DNA of 64,000 bases. Source: Prochloron sp965198675 (GTDB lineage Bacteria; Cyanobacteriota; Cyanobacteriia; Cyanobacteriales; Prochloraceae). The translations under genes and the position numbers were made by a program. The stretch lies in NCBI GenBank assembly GCA_965198675.1, contig OZ240666.1, positions 2,294,001 through 2,358,000 on the forward strand. The letters run 5' to 3'. This document shows positions 37,089 through 44,963 of the stretch, piece after piece. The notes under the pieces were generated by a model. The model had not been told where the DNA came from. It ran no database searches and worked only from the letters and a program-made list of their open reading frames with translations. Each line of letters opens with the position of its first letter. Positions within the stretch are counted from its first letter, which is position 1.

Positions 37089-38495
37089 ATGGCATTGAAA
37101 TTAGCTAAACCGATTTTATGGACAGGAATTGGCATATCTGCCGGATTTGGGCTGTGGGAAAGTTTTTGGCATTCCTCTCTCATGCAGGCTGGGGAGTTGA
37201 CGGTGACACTTCTGATAGCTGGAGCTAGCGGTTTTTGGTGGCTCAAACACAAACGGTACCAACAGCGGGTATCACAAGTAGTACCCTCTTCCTTAGATCG
37301 ACAAGCAGTTGAAAAAGCGATCGCCCTTGCAGAAACAGCGATTTATTCTTTGGAGACAGAAGCTAAGGATCGAGATATCTCCTCCTTAAAGCAACAACTG
37401 GCTAAATTACCACAATCTGATCAGCGACAGTTTTTACAATTAGCTATTGTTGGGGGGAAGAAAGTCGGCAAGACTAGCCCAAAAGAAATATTAGAGCAGA
37501 GAGAGATTGGGGACAAGATCCGCTTTACAGAAACAGATAGCTTAGAATTGGCTAAGGGCTCTGACTTAGTATTATTCCTCACCCCAGGAGATTTAACTGA
37601 TTCACAATGGCAAGTTATACAAGACTTGCTGCGGTATCGCCTACGGGTATTGTTAATTTTAAATACTCGCGAGCGATATTTACCAGAAGAACGTGCTCTG
37701 ATATTACAGCAGTTGCGCCAAAGGGTAGGAGATCTAATTCCAGCAGAAGATGTCTTAGCCATTGCAGCTTTCACCGGGGTCGTGAAAGTGCGGCAACATC
37801 GAGCCGATGGTTCCGTGGCAGAATTGCTCGAAGAAGAGGCTCCTCTTGTGGAGAATTTGAGTGCTCGCCTCCAGGCAATATCCTCAGGAGAAAGAGAGCA
37901 ATTAATTTTAGCCAGCACTTGGCGGCAAGCGGTAAGATTGAAAGAGCAAGCCAAACAGGTGTTAAATGAGGTTAGGCGCCATCGGGCAAATCCACTAGTA
38001 GAAAAATATCAGTGGATTGCTGCTGCCGCAGCATTTGCCAATCCAGTCCCTGCGGGAGATTTACTAGCAACAGCGGCGATAAACACCCAGATGTTGGTAG
38101 ATTTAAGCGCTATCTACCAGCAGAAATTATCCCTTTCCCAAGCTTCTACTGGGGCGGGAACCATCGGTCAATTGATGGTGAAGCTGGGTTTAGTGGAACT
38201 GTCTACCCAAACTATCGGTAGTATCCTCAAAACTAACGCCTTTAGCTACGTAGCTGGGGGGACAGTTCAGGGTATTAGCGCCGCCTATTTAACCCGGATA
38301 GCAGGTTTGAGTTTGATTGAATATTTTCAAGAACAAGAAATCAGTGTTGAGGAAGGGAAAGGGTTTAATTTAGCAAGAATGTCAGCCTCGCTCAAACAAA
38401 TATTCGCCCAAAATCAAAGAAAAGCTTTTCTCTCTAGCTTTGTCAAGCAAGCTGTGGCACGATTATCTTCAACATCTTCCCCCCAAACCGTTTAA
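37089..38495 (+). CDS. DUF697/YcjF-type membrane protein with P-loop
   Basis: 468 residues from ATG 37089. One or two N-terminal membrane segments (PILWTGIGISAGFGLWESFWH, GELTVTLLIAGASGFWWL), then a GTPase-like region with Walker A GGKKVGKT near residue 122; other G motifs are weak, LILNTRER being the nearest to NKxD. The C-terminal DUF697 region has WIAAAAAFANPVPAGDLLATAAINTQMLVDLSAIYQ and GGTVQGISAAYLTRIAGLSLIEYFQ, likely membrane-associated helices. Conserved in cyanobacteria, function unknown. Its stop codon lies within the first bases of the 180-bp inverted repeat. Confidence 0.85.
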   Translation: MALKLAKPILWTGIGISAGFGLWESFWHSSLMQAGELTVTLLIAGASGFWWLKHKRYQQRVSQVVPSSLDRQAVEKAIALAETAIYSLETEAKDRDISSLKQQLAKLPQSDQRQFLQLAIVGGKKVGKTSPKEILEQREIGDKIRFTETDSLELAKGSDLVLFLTPGDLTDSQWQVIQDLLRYRLRVLLILNTRERYLPEERALILQQLRQRVGDLIPAEDVLAIAAFTGVVKVRQHRADGSVAELLEEEAPLVENLSARLQAISSGEREQLILASTWRQAVRLKEQAKQVLNEVRRHRANPLVEKYQWIAAAAAFANPVPAGDLLATAAINTQMLVDLSAIYQQKLSLSQASTGAGTIGQLMVKLGLVELSTQTIGSILKTNAFSYVAGGTVQGISAAYLTRIAGLSLIEYFQEQEISVEEGKGFNLARMSASLKQIFAQNQRKAFLSSFVKQAVARLSSTSSPQTV

Positions 38496-38670
38496 CGTTT
38501 GCACGGAAGTCCCCACCCGTAGGATGCGGCCTTCTGTCGTAGGATGCGTTACTAGCCGTAGGATGCGTTACTAGCCGTAAGTAGTAGCAACAATACAAAC
38601 TTTGTTGGCGTAACGCATCGTACGTAGCAGCATCCTAAATTAAATGGGTTAGCGTAACGCATCCTACGCG
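38491..38670 (+). repeat. Perfect 180-bp inverted repeat, left arm
   Basis: From TTTAACGTTTGCACGG to CATCCTACGCG; reading it against the complement of 40120-40299 I find no difference. Contains internal TAGGATGCGTTACTAGCCG direct repeats and GTTAGCGTAACGCATCC. The identity of both arms implies recent duplication or gene conversion. They bracket 1449 bases holding petN, a small membrane gene and a broken tnpB. Confidence 0.93.
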
Positions 38671-38788
38671 TAGTGGAAGATAATATCGGCATTCCTCCTG
38701 CCACCCAATCAAGGATATAGCAAGAGGCACTTGCGGTGCGACCCAGCTCGAATTCAGTTCGAGCTGGAAAGCGCACCAAGACAGCCGA

Positions 38789-38944
38789 CTAATTTTTCTT
38801 GCGCTTCTCCCGGTTTTGACGACGACGGGCGCTCCATTCTAATGCCGTGAGGTAGATAATACCACAACTGACGACGATAAGCAGGCCGAACGCCGCGATA
38901 AAGAGAACATTGACAAGAGAGGTAGTTTCCACGTTAGAAACCAT
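38789..38944 (-). CDS. Small single-helix membrane protein downstream of petN
   Basis: 51 residues: MVSNVETTSLVNVLFIAAFGLLIVVSCGIIYLTALEWSARRRQNREKRKKN. One membrane helix (residues 10-33) and a strongly basic tail that should face the cytosol. Its start overlaps the end of petN by 11 bases, so the two are probably translated together. I do not recognise a named family; the size and position suggest a photosynthetic or thylakoid accessory protein, which is inference only. Confidence 0.7.
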   Translation of the reverse strand: MVSNVETTSLVNVLFIAAFGLLIVVSCGIIYLTALEWSARRRQNREKRKKN

Positions 38945-39023
38945 TACGACCCCAAACCACCATAGCAATGGACCAAGTAAATAAAGCTAAAGTGCTAATC
39001 CAACCAAGTGTCAATATATCCAT
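38934..39023 (-). CDS. petN: Cytochrome b6f complex subunit PetN
   Basis: 29 residues: MDILTLGWISTLALFTWSIA followed by MVVWGRNGF. The length and sequence match PetN (subunit VIII), a single-span protein needed for assembly and stability of cytochrome b6f. ATG at 39023. It is bracketed by a perfect inverted repeat together with a broken tnpB that lies 33 bases upstream on the same strand, so its native promoter region may be disturbed. Confidence 0.93.
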   Translation of the reverse strand: MDILTLGWISTLALFTWSIAMVVWGRNGF

Positions 39024-39418
39024 ATTTTGTCTTGTTCTCTCCAACAGTATTATGAACTACGCCAAGCCGCTACGCTGAGCTTGGCGTTTCTGACGCTTCC
39101 TTGCCCCTAGTTGCCTCATGCTTCTGCAATTGGTAGAGCTAGGCCGCGACCCATCTAGAGAGGACAGTTCCTGCCCCCAAGCCCATTTTAACATCACTTG
39201 AGCTGCATTGACATCGCGGTCTTCTTGATGCCCGCAATACTGACAAACATGAACGCGCTCGCTCAATGTTTTCTTGGTAGTTTCCCAACATTCAGCACAT
39301 CTTTGAGTGGGTTTTAACTTTTGTGTCGGTGCTTCTAAATAAACACCCCCCGCTTCAATGACCTTGTATTTAATGGCATCTTTCGTCATGCCAATAGCTA
39401 CATCTAAGAGGGACCGAT

Positions 39419-39461
39419 ACCCACCCCCATCCCCTCCTGGGAGGGGAGAAGAGGGGTGGGT
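39419..39461. repeat. GC-rich hairpin inserted in tnpB pseudogene
   Basis: ACCCACCCCCATCCCCTCC-TGGGAGGGGAGAAGAGGGGTGGGT, a near-palindrome of the 21861 family lying between the RuvC-II and zinc-finger parts of the broken tnpB. Confidence 0.75.
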
Positions 39462-39783
39462 TTGACCGTTTCCCCTTTCCCTTTCCCTTTCGTGTCATGC
39501 CCTTAAGGTTTAATTTCTCAGTAGCAACCAAGCTATTACTGCTAACGATTTGTGCTGCCACCTTATGAGACCAGTCGTGGCGCTGATTGGCAACTTTGCG
39601 CTTTACTTTGCTAATTAGACCTTGCGCCTTGCGCCATCTACGAGAAGCTTTAGTCTTCCTTTTTTCTGGTCGGCGTTTTCTTCTTAGCTGTTTTGATAGT
39701 TGCTTGACTTTTTCAGCAGCTTTTGCCTGAAATTTTGGAGCCTCTATGAACTCTCCAGAAGATGTAGCTATAGCTACTTTACA

Positions 39784-39902
39784 CCCAAAATCCAACCCAA
39801 CCCACCCCCCAACCCCACCCACCCCTACCCACCCACCCCTACCCCCTCCCAGGAGGGGAACCAGGAGGGGAACCTGGGAGGGGGGCGAAGGGGGGTGGGT
39901 TG
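39784..39902. repeat. Cluster of GC-rich ACCCACCCC units inserted in tnpB pseudogene
   Basis: Runs of CCCACCCCTACCCACCCACC, CCCTCCCAGGAGGGGAACCAGG and GGGCGAAGGGGGGTGGGTT, apparently several nested or partly duplicated copies of the hairpin family. It replaces the segment between the TnpB N-terminus and its RuvC-I motif. Confidence 0.75.
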
Positions 39903-40119
39903 AGTTCGGCGATTAGCGATGGCTGCGTTGTATAGCTCACAGTGCATCTTGCGAGCTCTGTGCAATTTACGTGAGCTCTCGACGCTTGGATATAATCGAT
40001 AGGTTATTCGACGGGTTGGCATATAGTTCGGTCTCCTTTTTTAGGATAGCACAGTGATTGGAGAAAGAGAGGACATCGAATCCTCTCTTTCTCCGCACTG
40101 TCCATCCCCACGCCGCTAG

Positions 40120-40299
40120 CGCGTAGGATGCGTTACGCTAACCCATTTAATTTAGGATGCTGCTACGTACGATGCGTTACGCCAACAAAGTTTGTATTGT
40201 TGCTACTACTTACGGCTAGTAACGCATCCTACGGCTAGTAACGCATCCTACGACAGAAGGCCGCATCCTACGGGTGGGGACTTCCGTGCAAACGTTAAA
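40120..40299 (-). repeat. Perfect 180-bp inverted repeat, right arm
   Basis: Exact reverse complement of 38491-38670. Lies 28 bases before the 3' end of fabI. Confidence 0.93.
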
Positions 40300-40326
40300 G
40301 TGGGTATTAGCCAGAAAACTATTCTA

Positions 40327-41103
40327 TCACATTCCCATGATTTCGTAACCAGCATCCACGTATAAAACTTGTCCCGTCACACCGCTGGCAAGGTCGCTAC
40401 ACAAAAATGCTGCTGCGTTACCCACTTCAAGAGTTGACACAGTACGTCGCAAGGGAGCCACTTCTTCTACATGGCGAATCATATCCAGAATGCCCCCTAC
40501 TGCCGAAGATGCTAGAGTGCGGATCGGTCCTGCTGAAATAGCATTGACCCGAACGTTGCTCGGACCCAGTTCTGCTGCCAGATAACGAACGCTCATTTCC
40601 AAACCTGACTTAGCAATACCCATCAAATTATAGTTGGGAATCACTTTGACCCCGCCGAGATAGCTGAGAGTAAGAATGCTGCCACCTTCTGACATCAAGG
40701 GTTTTGCCCCCTTTGCCAACCGGATGAGGGAGTAAGTACTGATATCTAAAGCTTTGGCAAAGCCAACCCTTGACATAGAGCTAAATTCCCCAGTCAAATC
40801 TTCCTTATTAGCAAAGGCAAGGCAGTGTACCAATATATCCAGTTTGCCCCATTCTCGCTCTATTGTCTCGAAAGTAGAATCGATTTGGCCATCATCTTGA
40901 ACGTCACAGGGTAAGAAGATAGAAGGCTGAAGAGGTTCGACTAACTGCTGCACTTTTTTCTGAAAGCGCCCTTTAGGATCTGGTAAATAGGTGACACCTA
41001 AATTGGCTCCACCTTTGTGTAGCTGTTGAGCAATGCCCCAAGCAATAGAGCGATTGTTAGCAATTCCCGTGATCAGAGCGTTTTTTTCAGTTAAATTCAG
41101 CAT
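40327..41103 (-). CDS. fabI: Enoyl-ACP reductase (NADH), FabI type
   Basis: 258 residues from ATG 41103 (MLNLTEKNALITGIANNRSIAWGIAQ). Last reductive step of each fatty-acid elongation cycle. FabI-type features: the atypical glycine motif GIANNRSIAWGIA, CDVQDD, LVHCLAFANKEDL and the catalytic Tyr-x6-Lys in PNYNLMGIAKSGLE, then GPIRTLASSAVGG. Complete. It is divergent from ntcA, with a 574-base gap that holds repeats and a putative NtcA site. Confidence 0.95.
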   Translation of the reverse strand: MLNLTEKNALITGIANNRSIAWGIAQQLHKGGANLGVTYLPDPKGRFQKKVQQLVEPLQPSIFLPCDVQDDGQIDSTFETIEREWGKLDILVHCLAFANKEDLTGEFSSMSRVGFAKALDISTYSLIRLAKGAKPLMSEGGSILTLSYLGGVKVIPNYNLMGIAKSGLEMSVRYLAAELGPSNVRVNAISAGPIRTLASSAVGGILDMIRHVEEVAPLRRTVSTLEVGNAAAFLCSDLASGVTGQVLYVDAGYEIMGM

Positions 41104-41270
41104 TGTTTTCTTTAGTTGCGACCGGCGTGAAGCCACATGATGTATTGACAATTAAAATATATTAATTATACATAGAATATTTACTCGAGCATAAATACGC
41201 AAAAATTTATTAAATAAGTAAGATATTTTTGTTACCCCCCTAGATCAAGATCAAGATACTGGGGTAAAAT

Positions 41271-41284
41271 GTACAACAAAATAC
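41271..41284. promoter_or_regulatory. Putative NtcA-binding site upstream of ntcA
   Basis: GTACAACAAAATAC fits the NtcA consensus GTA-N8-TAC exactly. A TATAGC-like -10 element begins 21 bases after the site (41306). It lies about 394 bases before the ntcA start codon and 168 before fabI, on opposite strands. NtcA autoregulation is well known in cyanobacteria. A GTA-N8-TAC match is expected by chance about once in 4 kb, so this is suggestive only. Confidence 0.5.
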
Positions 41285-41353
41285 CTAAAAAATCCCTGAG
41301 CGAGATATAGCCACCTGTTTTAACAGGTGGCATCGGCAAGCGTTAGAGTTCCT

Positions 41354-41532
41354 ACCCACCCCCCAACCCCCCTCCCAGGAGGCTTGCTCGGGGGGTGGGT
41401 AGCTCTGGGCTGCTAGAACCTGGCAGTTAAACATAGCCTGGGGTTTCAACCCCAGGTCTACGAGGGGTAAGACAGTGCTGTCAGGATAGTACCCACCCCC
41501 TTTCCCCCTCCCGGGAGGGGGTAGGGGTGGGT
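41354..41532. repeat. Two GC-rich hairpins and a third stem-loop in the ntcA leader
   Basis: ACCCACCCCCCAACCCCCC...GGGGGGTGGGT at 41354-41400 and ACCCACCCCCTTTCCCCCTC...GGGTAGGGGTGGGT at 41491-41532, with CCTGGGGTTTCAACCCCAGG at 41438-41457 between them. All lie between the putative NtcA box and the ntcA start, so if that promoter is used they would be transcribed in the leader. Confidence 0.75.
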
Positions 41533-41677
41533 TGGCGAAGCTAACATACCGCCGAAAGGCGAGTTATTTGGCTTACCGGCCCTCGCCCCGCAAGGGGATT
41601 TTTGACGGCGGCTAAAGCCGCTACCCGTTTTCATCGACCCTCGCAAAGTGCGGAGTTTCCAATGAAGGGATTTGTCC

Positions 41678-44600
41678 ATGAACTTATCAATAACTCAAGA
41701 TACAGCCTTAGGCTCCATTTTTCGTCAAATCGGTAGTGGCTCTTTTTCACCCTCAGTGAAAACCTTTGAAAGGGGGAAGACCATATTTTTTCCCGGAGAC
41801 CCAGCAGAACGAGTTTACTTCTTGCTCCAAGGCGCAGTCAAGCTATCTCGAGTTTACGAAACTGGGGAAGAAATAACCGTAGCCCTGCTGCGAGAAAATA
41901 CCGTGTTTGGGGTATGTGCGGCTCGTTCCCTGTGAAAGCGGCGTAAGCCACACATAAGCAGGGGCTTGGTTTAACGCTCACAGTGCTCTGAACCTCAACG
42001 GGACGGCAAAGTGAACGCCTGCTAAGGTCAAGCCTGACCTTAGCAGGGGCTAAAAACTAGGAGACAATCTAAGCCGGGAAACTCGCTGAAAACACCTAGC
42101 AATTCTACCTTACCTGCCAGTTAAACGGATAAAACCGAAGAACCAGTGGGGAAACCTCAGGAGTATTCCCGAACACACAGGTAGTAATAACCGAACCTTG
42201 ATAACTGAATTTGACATGCTGGTGAAAGGGATTGGCCAGAAATCAATCCGGAATAGTCCAGCCCGCTAGGGATAGCGTGACTCTAAATCTTGCCACACCG
42301 ACGATTAGCAGCCTGGGGTGAAGCTGGCAAAAGGGCACAATCAGAGGTCTCGTGCTGGGGCAACACTGGTGCTAAGGGGAACACAGGGTTAGGAAAACGA
42401 ATCAGCAGTAAAAAGGACGTAAAACATGGCATGGCAGCACCTTGGGAAACCATGACCACATTGTCTATATCACCGCTCCACGAGTATCCGGTGGGAGCTA
42501 ATCCTGGTGAGACAATCGTTCAATAGCTGAAACCCGACGGTTCACAACAATGTCAAATTCGGAACGAGTAAAAACTCGCTCAACTTCTATCCGGCTACAG
42601 GTCAATTACGGATAGTGGAACCCGCAGCTACGGGTTTACCGGGAGAGCGAGGGTAAGAATGACCGTAACTGGTCACAGGCTACAGAAGATAATGGAAACA
42701 ATGGATATCGCAACTGACTTTAACTCAATACCGCAGCTGAAAATGGTGATGAACGCTCTACTTGTGGAGCAGATTCGTCAAATTACAGCTGACGAAGTGT
42801 GGAAGAGTCTACCGTGGCGCACATGGTCACGACAGATTTGGAGAATCCAGCGTGGAATTTATCAGGCAGCCAGACAGAACGACAACCGCAGAGTCCTGTG
42901 GTTACAGCGCCTACTACTAAGAAGTCGGGCGGCACAGGCTCTATCGGTAGGACAGGTAACCAAACTCAACACGGGTAAGAAGACTCCCGGAGTGGATGGC
43001 AAAACAGCCCTCACGACTAACGAACGGTTGAGACTCTGTCAGAGGCTAAGACAGCACTGGCATGATTGGGAGCATCGGAAATTGAGAAGGGTAAATATCC
43101 TCGACGGACAAACACGATCGTTAGGCATCCCAACAATTGCGGATAGGGCGTGGCAAGCTTTGATGAAATTAGCCTTGGAACCCGTGTACGAGGCCAAAGC
43201 CTCCCCCAACTCCTACGGATTCAGACCCGGCAGGAGCGCGTGGGACGCCCAAAAGCAGATATTCAATCAACTTAACGAAGGCTGCAATGGCATCAACAAA
43301 TGGGTCCTAGAGCTAGATATACAAGGCTGCTTCGATAACATTAGTCACCAAGCCATCATGGGTGAGGTGCAACTACCCCGACCCGCAAGAGAAGGTATCC
43401 GTAGGGCGATAAAAGCAGGGGTCAAAGGCGAGACCCCCTCAGTAGGTGGTGTAATAAGTCCGTTACTCGCGAATCTAGCGATAGGTAACCCCGAGGACAT
43501 CGCGGCCAAATACCGGAAATATGGTAATTACACCGAGAATACTGGTATTCCTGGTATCCGTTACGGGGATGACCTGGTGTTCATCACCAAGACTGAGGAA
43601 GAAGCCTTTTGGCTTCTGGTGAAAGTTACTGAATACCTGTCCGAACGAGGTCTCCGGATTAAAGAGACCAAAACTCGCATCATCAAAGCCACACAGGGCT
43701 TTGACTTCCTAGGTTGGCACTTCAGAGTTAAAGCCAATGGGAAACTCACTGTCACACCATGTCGCGAAGGTAAGGAAGCAGTCAAGGCAGATGTAAAAGA
43801 AACCATGAAATCCAGCGACATAAAGCTAGAGGGTCGTCTTAACCTGATTGCATCAAAAATACGCGGCTGGAGGAACTACCACAAATGGTGCGACATGTCC
43901 AAACACAGTCTATGGCACCTAAGTCAATGGGTCAAAAGGAAAATCCGTAAGGAGTTAGGTAAGGCGGCTGGTAGAGCCGCCAAGAAACTTCAATCGAGGC
44001 TACGTCGTAACCTCGAAACTAGTAAACCTACCTCTATCATACGAAAGCGAGAGGCAGCAGTGCAACTCGTTAAACAAGCCTTTCCCAAGATTAAGACCGA
44101 GTTATTCGGTCATGTCAAAGTCCAATTCGACAAATCCCCGCTCAATGGTGACCTTGTCTACTGGACACGGCGGAAATACAAACAATACGCCACAAAGTCC
44201 TGGACAGGCAAAGCCATACAGAAACAGGGGTATGAGTGCGCATACTGTCATATGCCGTTAATGCCTGGGGATGATGTAAAGTTACACCACATTGACGGCA
44301 AACACGCCAACAACCTCCCTCGTAACCATGCCGCATTACATCGCGCATGTCATCAACACCCCTGTGCACACAGACAAAGTCGTTCGTCTGGAAAGTCAAT
44401 TGTAAGCAAGGAACTTACTAATCATGTAGCTGGAGGAGCCGTGTGAGGTGAGAGTCTCATGCACGGTTCTTAGGAGAGGTGCCCTCTGGTAACAGAGGCA
44501 TCGACTCTAATTGTCCCTGATAACCGGTCAGCGATCTGACCGTTTTTATCATGCAGTAGCTTTTACCGAGGTGGACTTGCTGTCAGCACCCATTGAGGAT

Positions 44601-44951
44601 GTGGAAAAATCTTTGCGTAATAATCCGGAACTGTCAATGTTGATGCTCAGAGGTCTTTCAAGTCGAATTTTACAGACGGAGATGATGATTGAAACCCTTG
44701 CTCACGGAGATATGGCTTCTCGGTTGGTGAGTTTTCTCTTGATTCTCTGCCGGGATTTTGGCGTGCCCACGGCGAATGGCATTAGAATTGATCTGAAACT
44801 ATCTCACCAGGCGATCGCCGAAGCTATTGGTTCTACCCGGGTAACGGTTACGCGCCTTCTGGGAGAGCTGCGAGACAAGAGCATGATTTCAATCTATAAG
44901 AAAAAAATTACCGTTGATAACCCAGTTGCCCTCAGCAAGCAGTTTACCTGA
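41678..44951 (+). CDS. ntcA: Global nitrogen regulator NtcA, split by a group II intron
   Basis: Exons 41678-41915 and 44512-44951 join through GTA T+TG TCC (VLSL) to a 225-residue protein, the normal NtcA length. Exon 1: MNLSITQDTALGSIFRQIGSG...FERGKTIFFPGDPAERVYFLLQGAVKLSRVYETGEEITVALLRENTVFGV, the cNMP-like effector fold that binds 2-oxoglutarate. Exon 2: the dimer helix (LSMLMLRGLSSRILQTEMMIETLAHGD) and the HTH (LKLSHQAIAEAIGSTRVTVTRLLGELR), ending LSKQFT. NtcA activates glnA, nir and many other genes under nitrogen limitation with PII/PipX. Without splicing translation stops a few codons into the intron and leaves no DNA-binding domain. Start ATG 41678 chosen over TTG 41672. Confidence 0.93.
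41916..44511 (+). mobile_element. Group II intron 2 (2596 bp) in ntcA
   Basis: Begins GTGCGGCTCGTTCCCTGTGA and ends GGCATCGACTCTAAT. Domain V at 44436-44470 (GAGCCGTGTGAGGTGA-GAGTCTCATGCACGGTTCT), domain VI follows. The insertion point in ntcA is between codons for Val79 and the third base side of Leu80 (phase 1). The exon flanks (GGGGTAT / TGTCCCTG) differ from those of intron 1 (AAGATAA / AGGACATC), so the two have different targets despite near-identical ends. It is in the sense orientation and its excision restores ntcA perfectly, consistent with a splicing-competent ribozyme. Confidence 0.93.
42659..44446 (+). CDS. ltrA: Group II intron-encoded protein of the ntcA intron, RT core damaged
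   Basis: 595 residues from ATG 42659. Organised like the protein at 29845: RT0, GVDGKTALT, YGFRPGRSAWDAQKQIF, DIQGCFDNISHQ, catalytic IRYGDDLVF, LGWHFRV, maturase domain X (RGWRNYHKWCDMSKHSLWHL) and HNH (CAYCHMPL, KLHHIDGKHANNLPRNHAALHRACH). Two in-frame losses stand out against its sister: RT motif 4 reads GETPSVGGVISPLL, lacking about six residues including GTPQ, and the loop after RRVNI is two residues shorter. Reverse transcription is therefore doubtful, whereas RNA-binding and splicing helper functions may survive. The open frame is otherwise intact over nearly 600 codons. Confidence 0.88.
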   Translation: MTVTGHRLQKIMETMDIATDFNSIPQLKMVMNALLVEQIRQITADEVWKSLPWRTWSRQIWRIQRGIYQAARQNDNRRVLWLQRLLLRSRAAQALSVGQVTKLNTGKKTPGVDGKTALTTNERLRLCQRLRQHWHDWEHRKLRRVNILDGQTRSLGIPTIADRAWQALMKLALEPVYEAKASPNSYGFRPGRSAWDAQKQIFNQLNEGCNGINKWVLELDIQGCFDNISHQAIMGEVQLPRPAREGIRRAIKAGVKGETPSVGGVISPLLANLAIGNPEDIAAKYRKYGNYTENTGIPGIRYGDDLVFITKTEEEAFWLLVKVTEYLSERGLRIKETKTRIIKATQGFDFLGWHFRVKANGKLTVTPCREGKEAVKADVKETMKSSDIKLEGRLNLIASKIRGWRNYHKWCDMSKHSLWHLSQWVKRKIRKELGKAAGRAAKKLQSRLRRNLETSKPTSIIRKREAAVQLVKQAFPKIKTELFGHVKVQFDKSPLNGDLVYWTRRKYKQYATKSWTGKAIQKQGYECAYCHMPLMPGDDVKLHHIDGKHANNLPRNHAALHRACHQHPCAHRQSRSSGKSIVSKELTNHVAGGAV

Positions 44952-44963
44952 AGACCAGAGAAT

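Larger units (their letters stand above)
39057..40022 (-). pseudogene. IS200/IS605-type TnpB gene, broken by repeats
   Basis: Pieces in order: N-terminus MPTRRITYRLYPSVESSRKL...LYNAAIANRR (40022 down to about 39905), then a GC-rich repeat cluster in place of about 100-150 residues, then RuvC-I GLDFGCKVAIATSS, basic helices, RuvC-II VATEKLNLKGM, a second GC-rich hairpin (39419-39461), then a shifted frame with KPTQRCAEC...CQYCGHQEDRDVNAAQVML (zinc finger and RuvC-III). TnpB is an RNA-guided nuclease of IS605-type elements; this copy cannot be active. Confidence 0.88.

Noticed and set aside
41672..41935. Reading ntcA exon 1 as a truncated 87-residue gene
   Set aside because: The last codons (CAARSL) belong to the intron 5' end; exon joining restores the complete NtcA.
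44511..44951. Reading ntcA exon 2 as an independent Crp-like gene starting at 44511
   Set aside because: The start would be a non-ATG codon at the intron boundary with no ribosome-binding site; it is the second exon.
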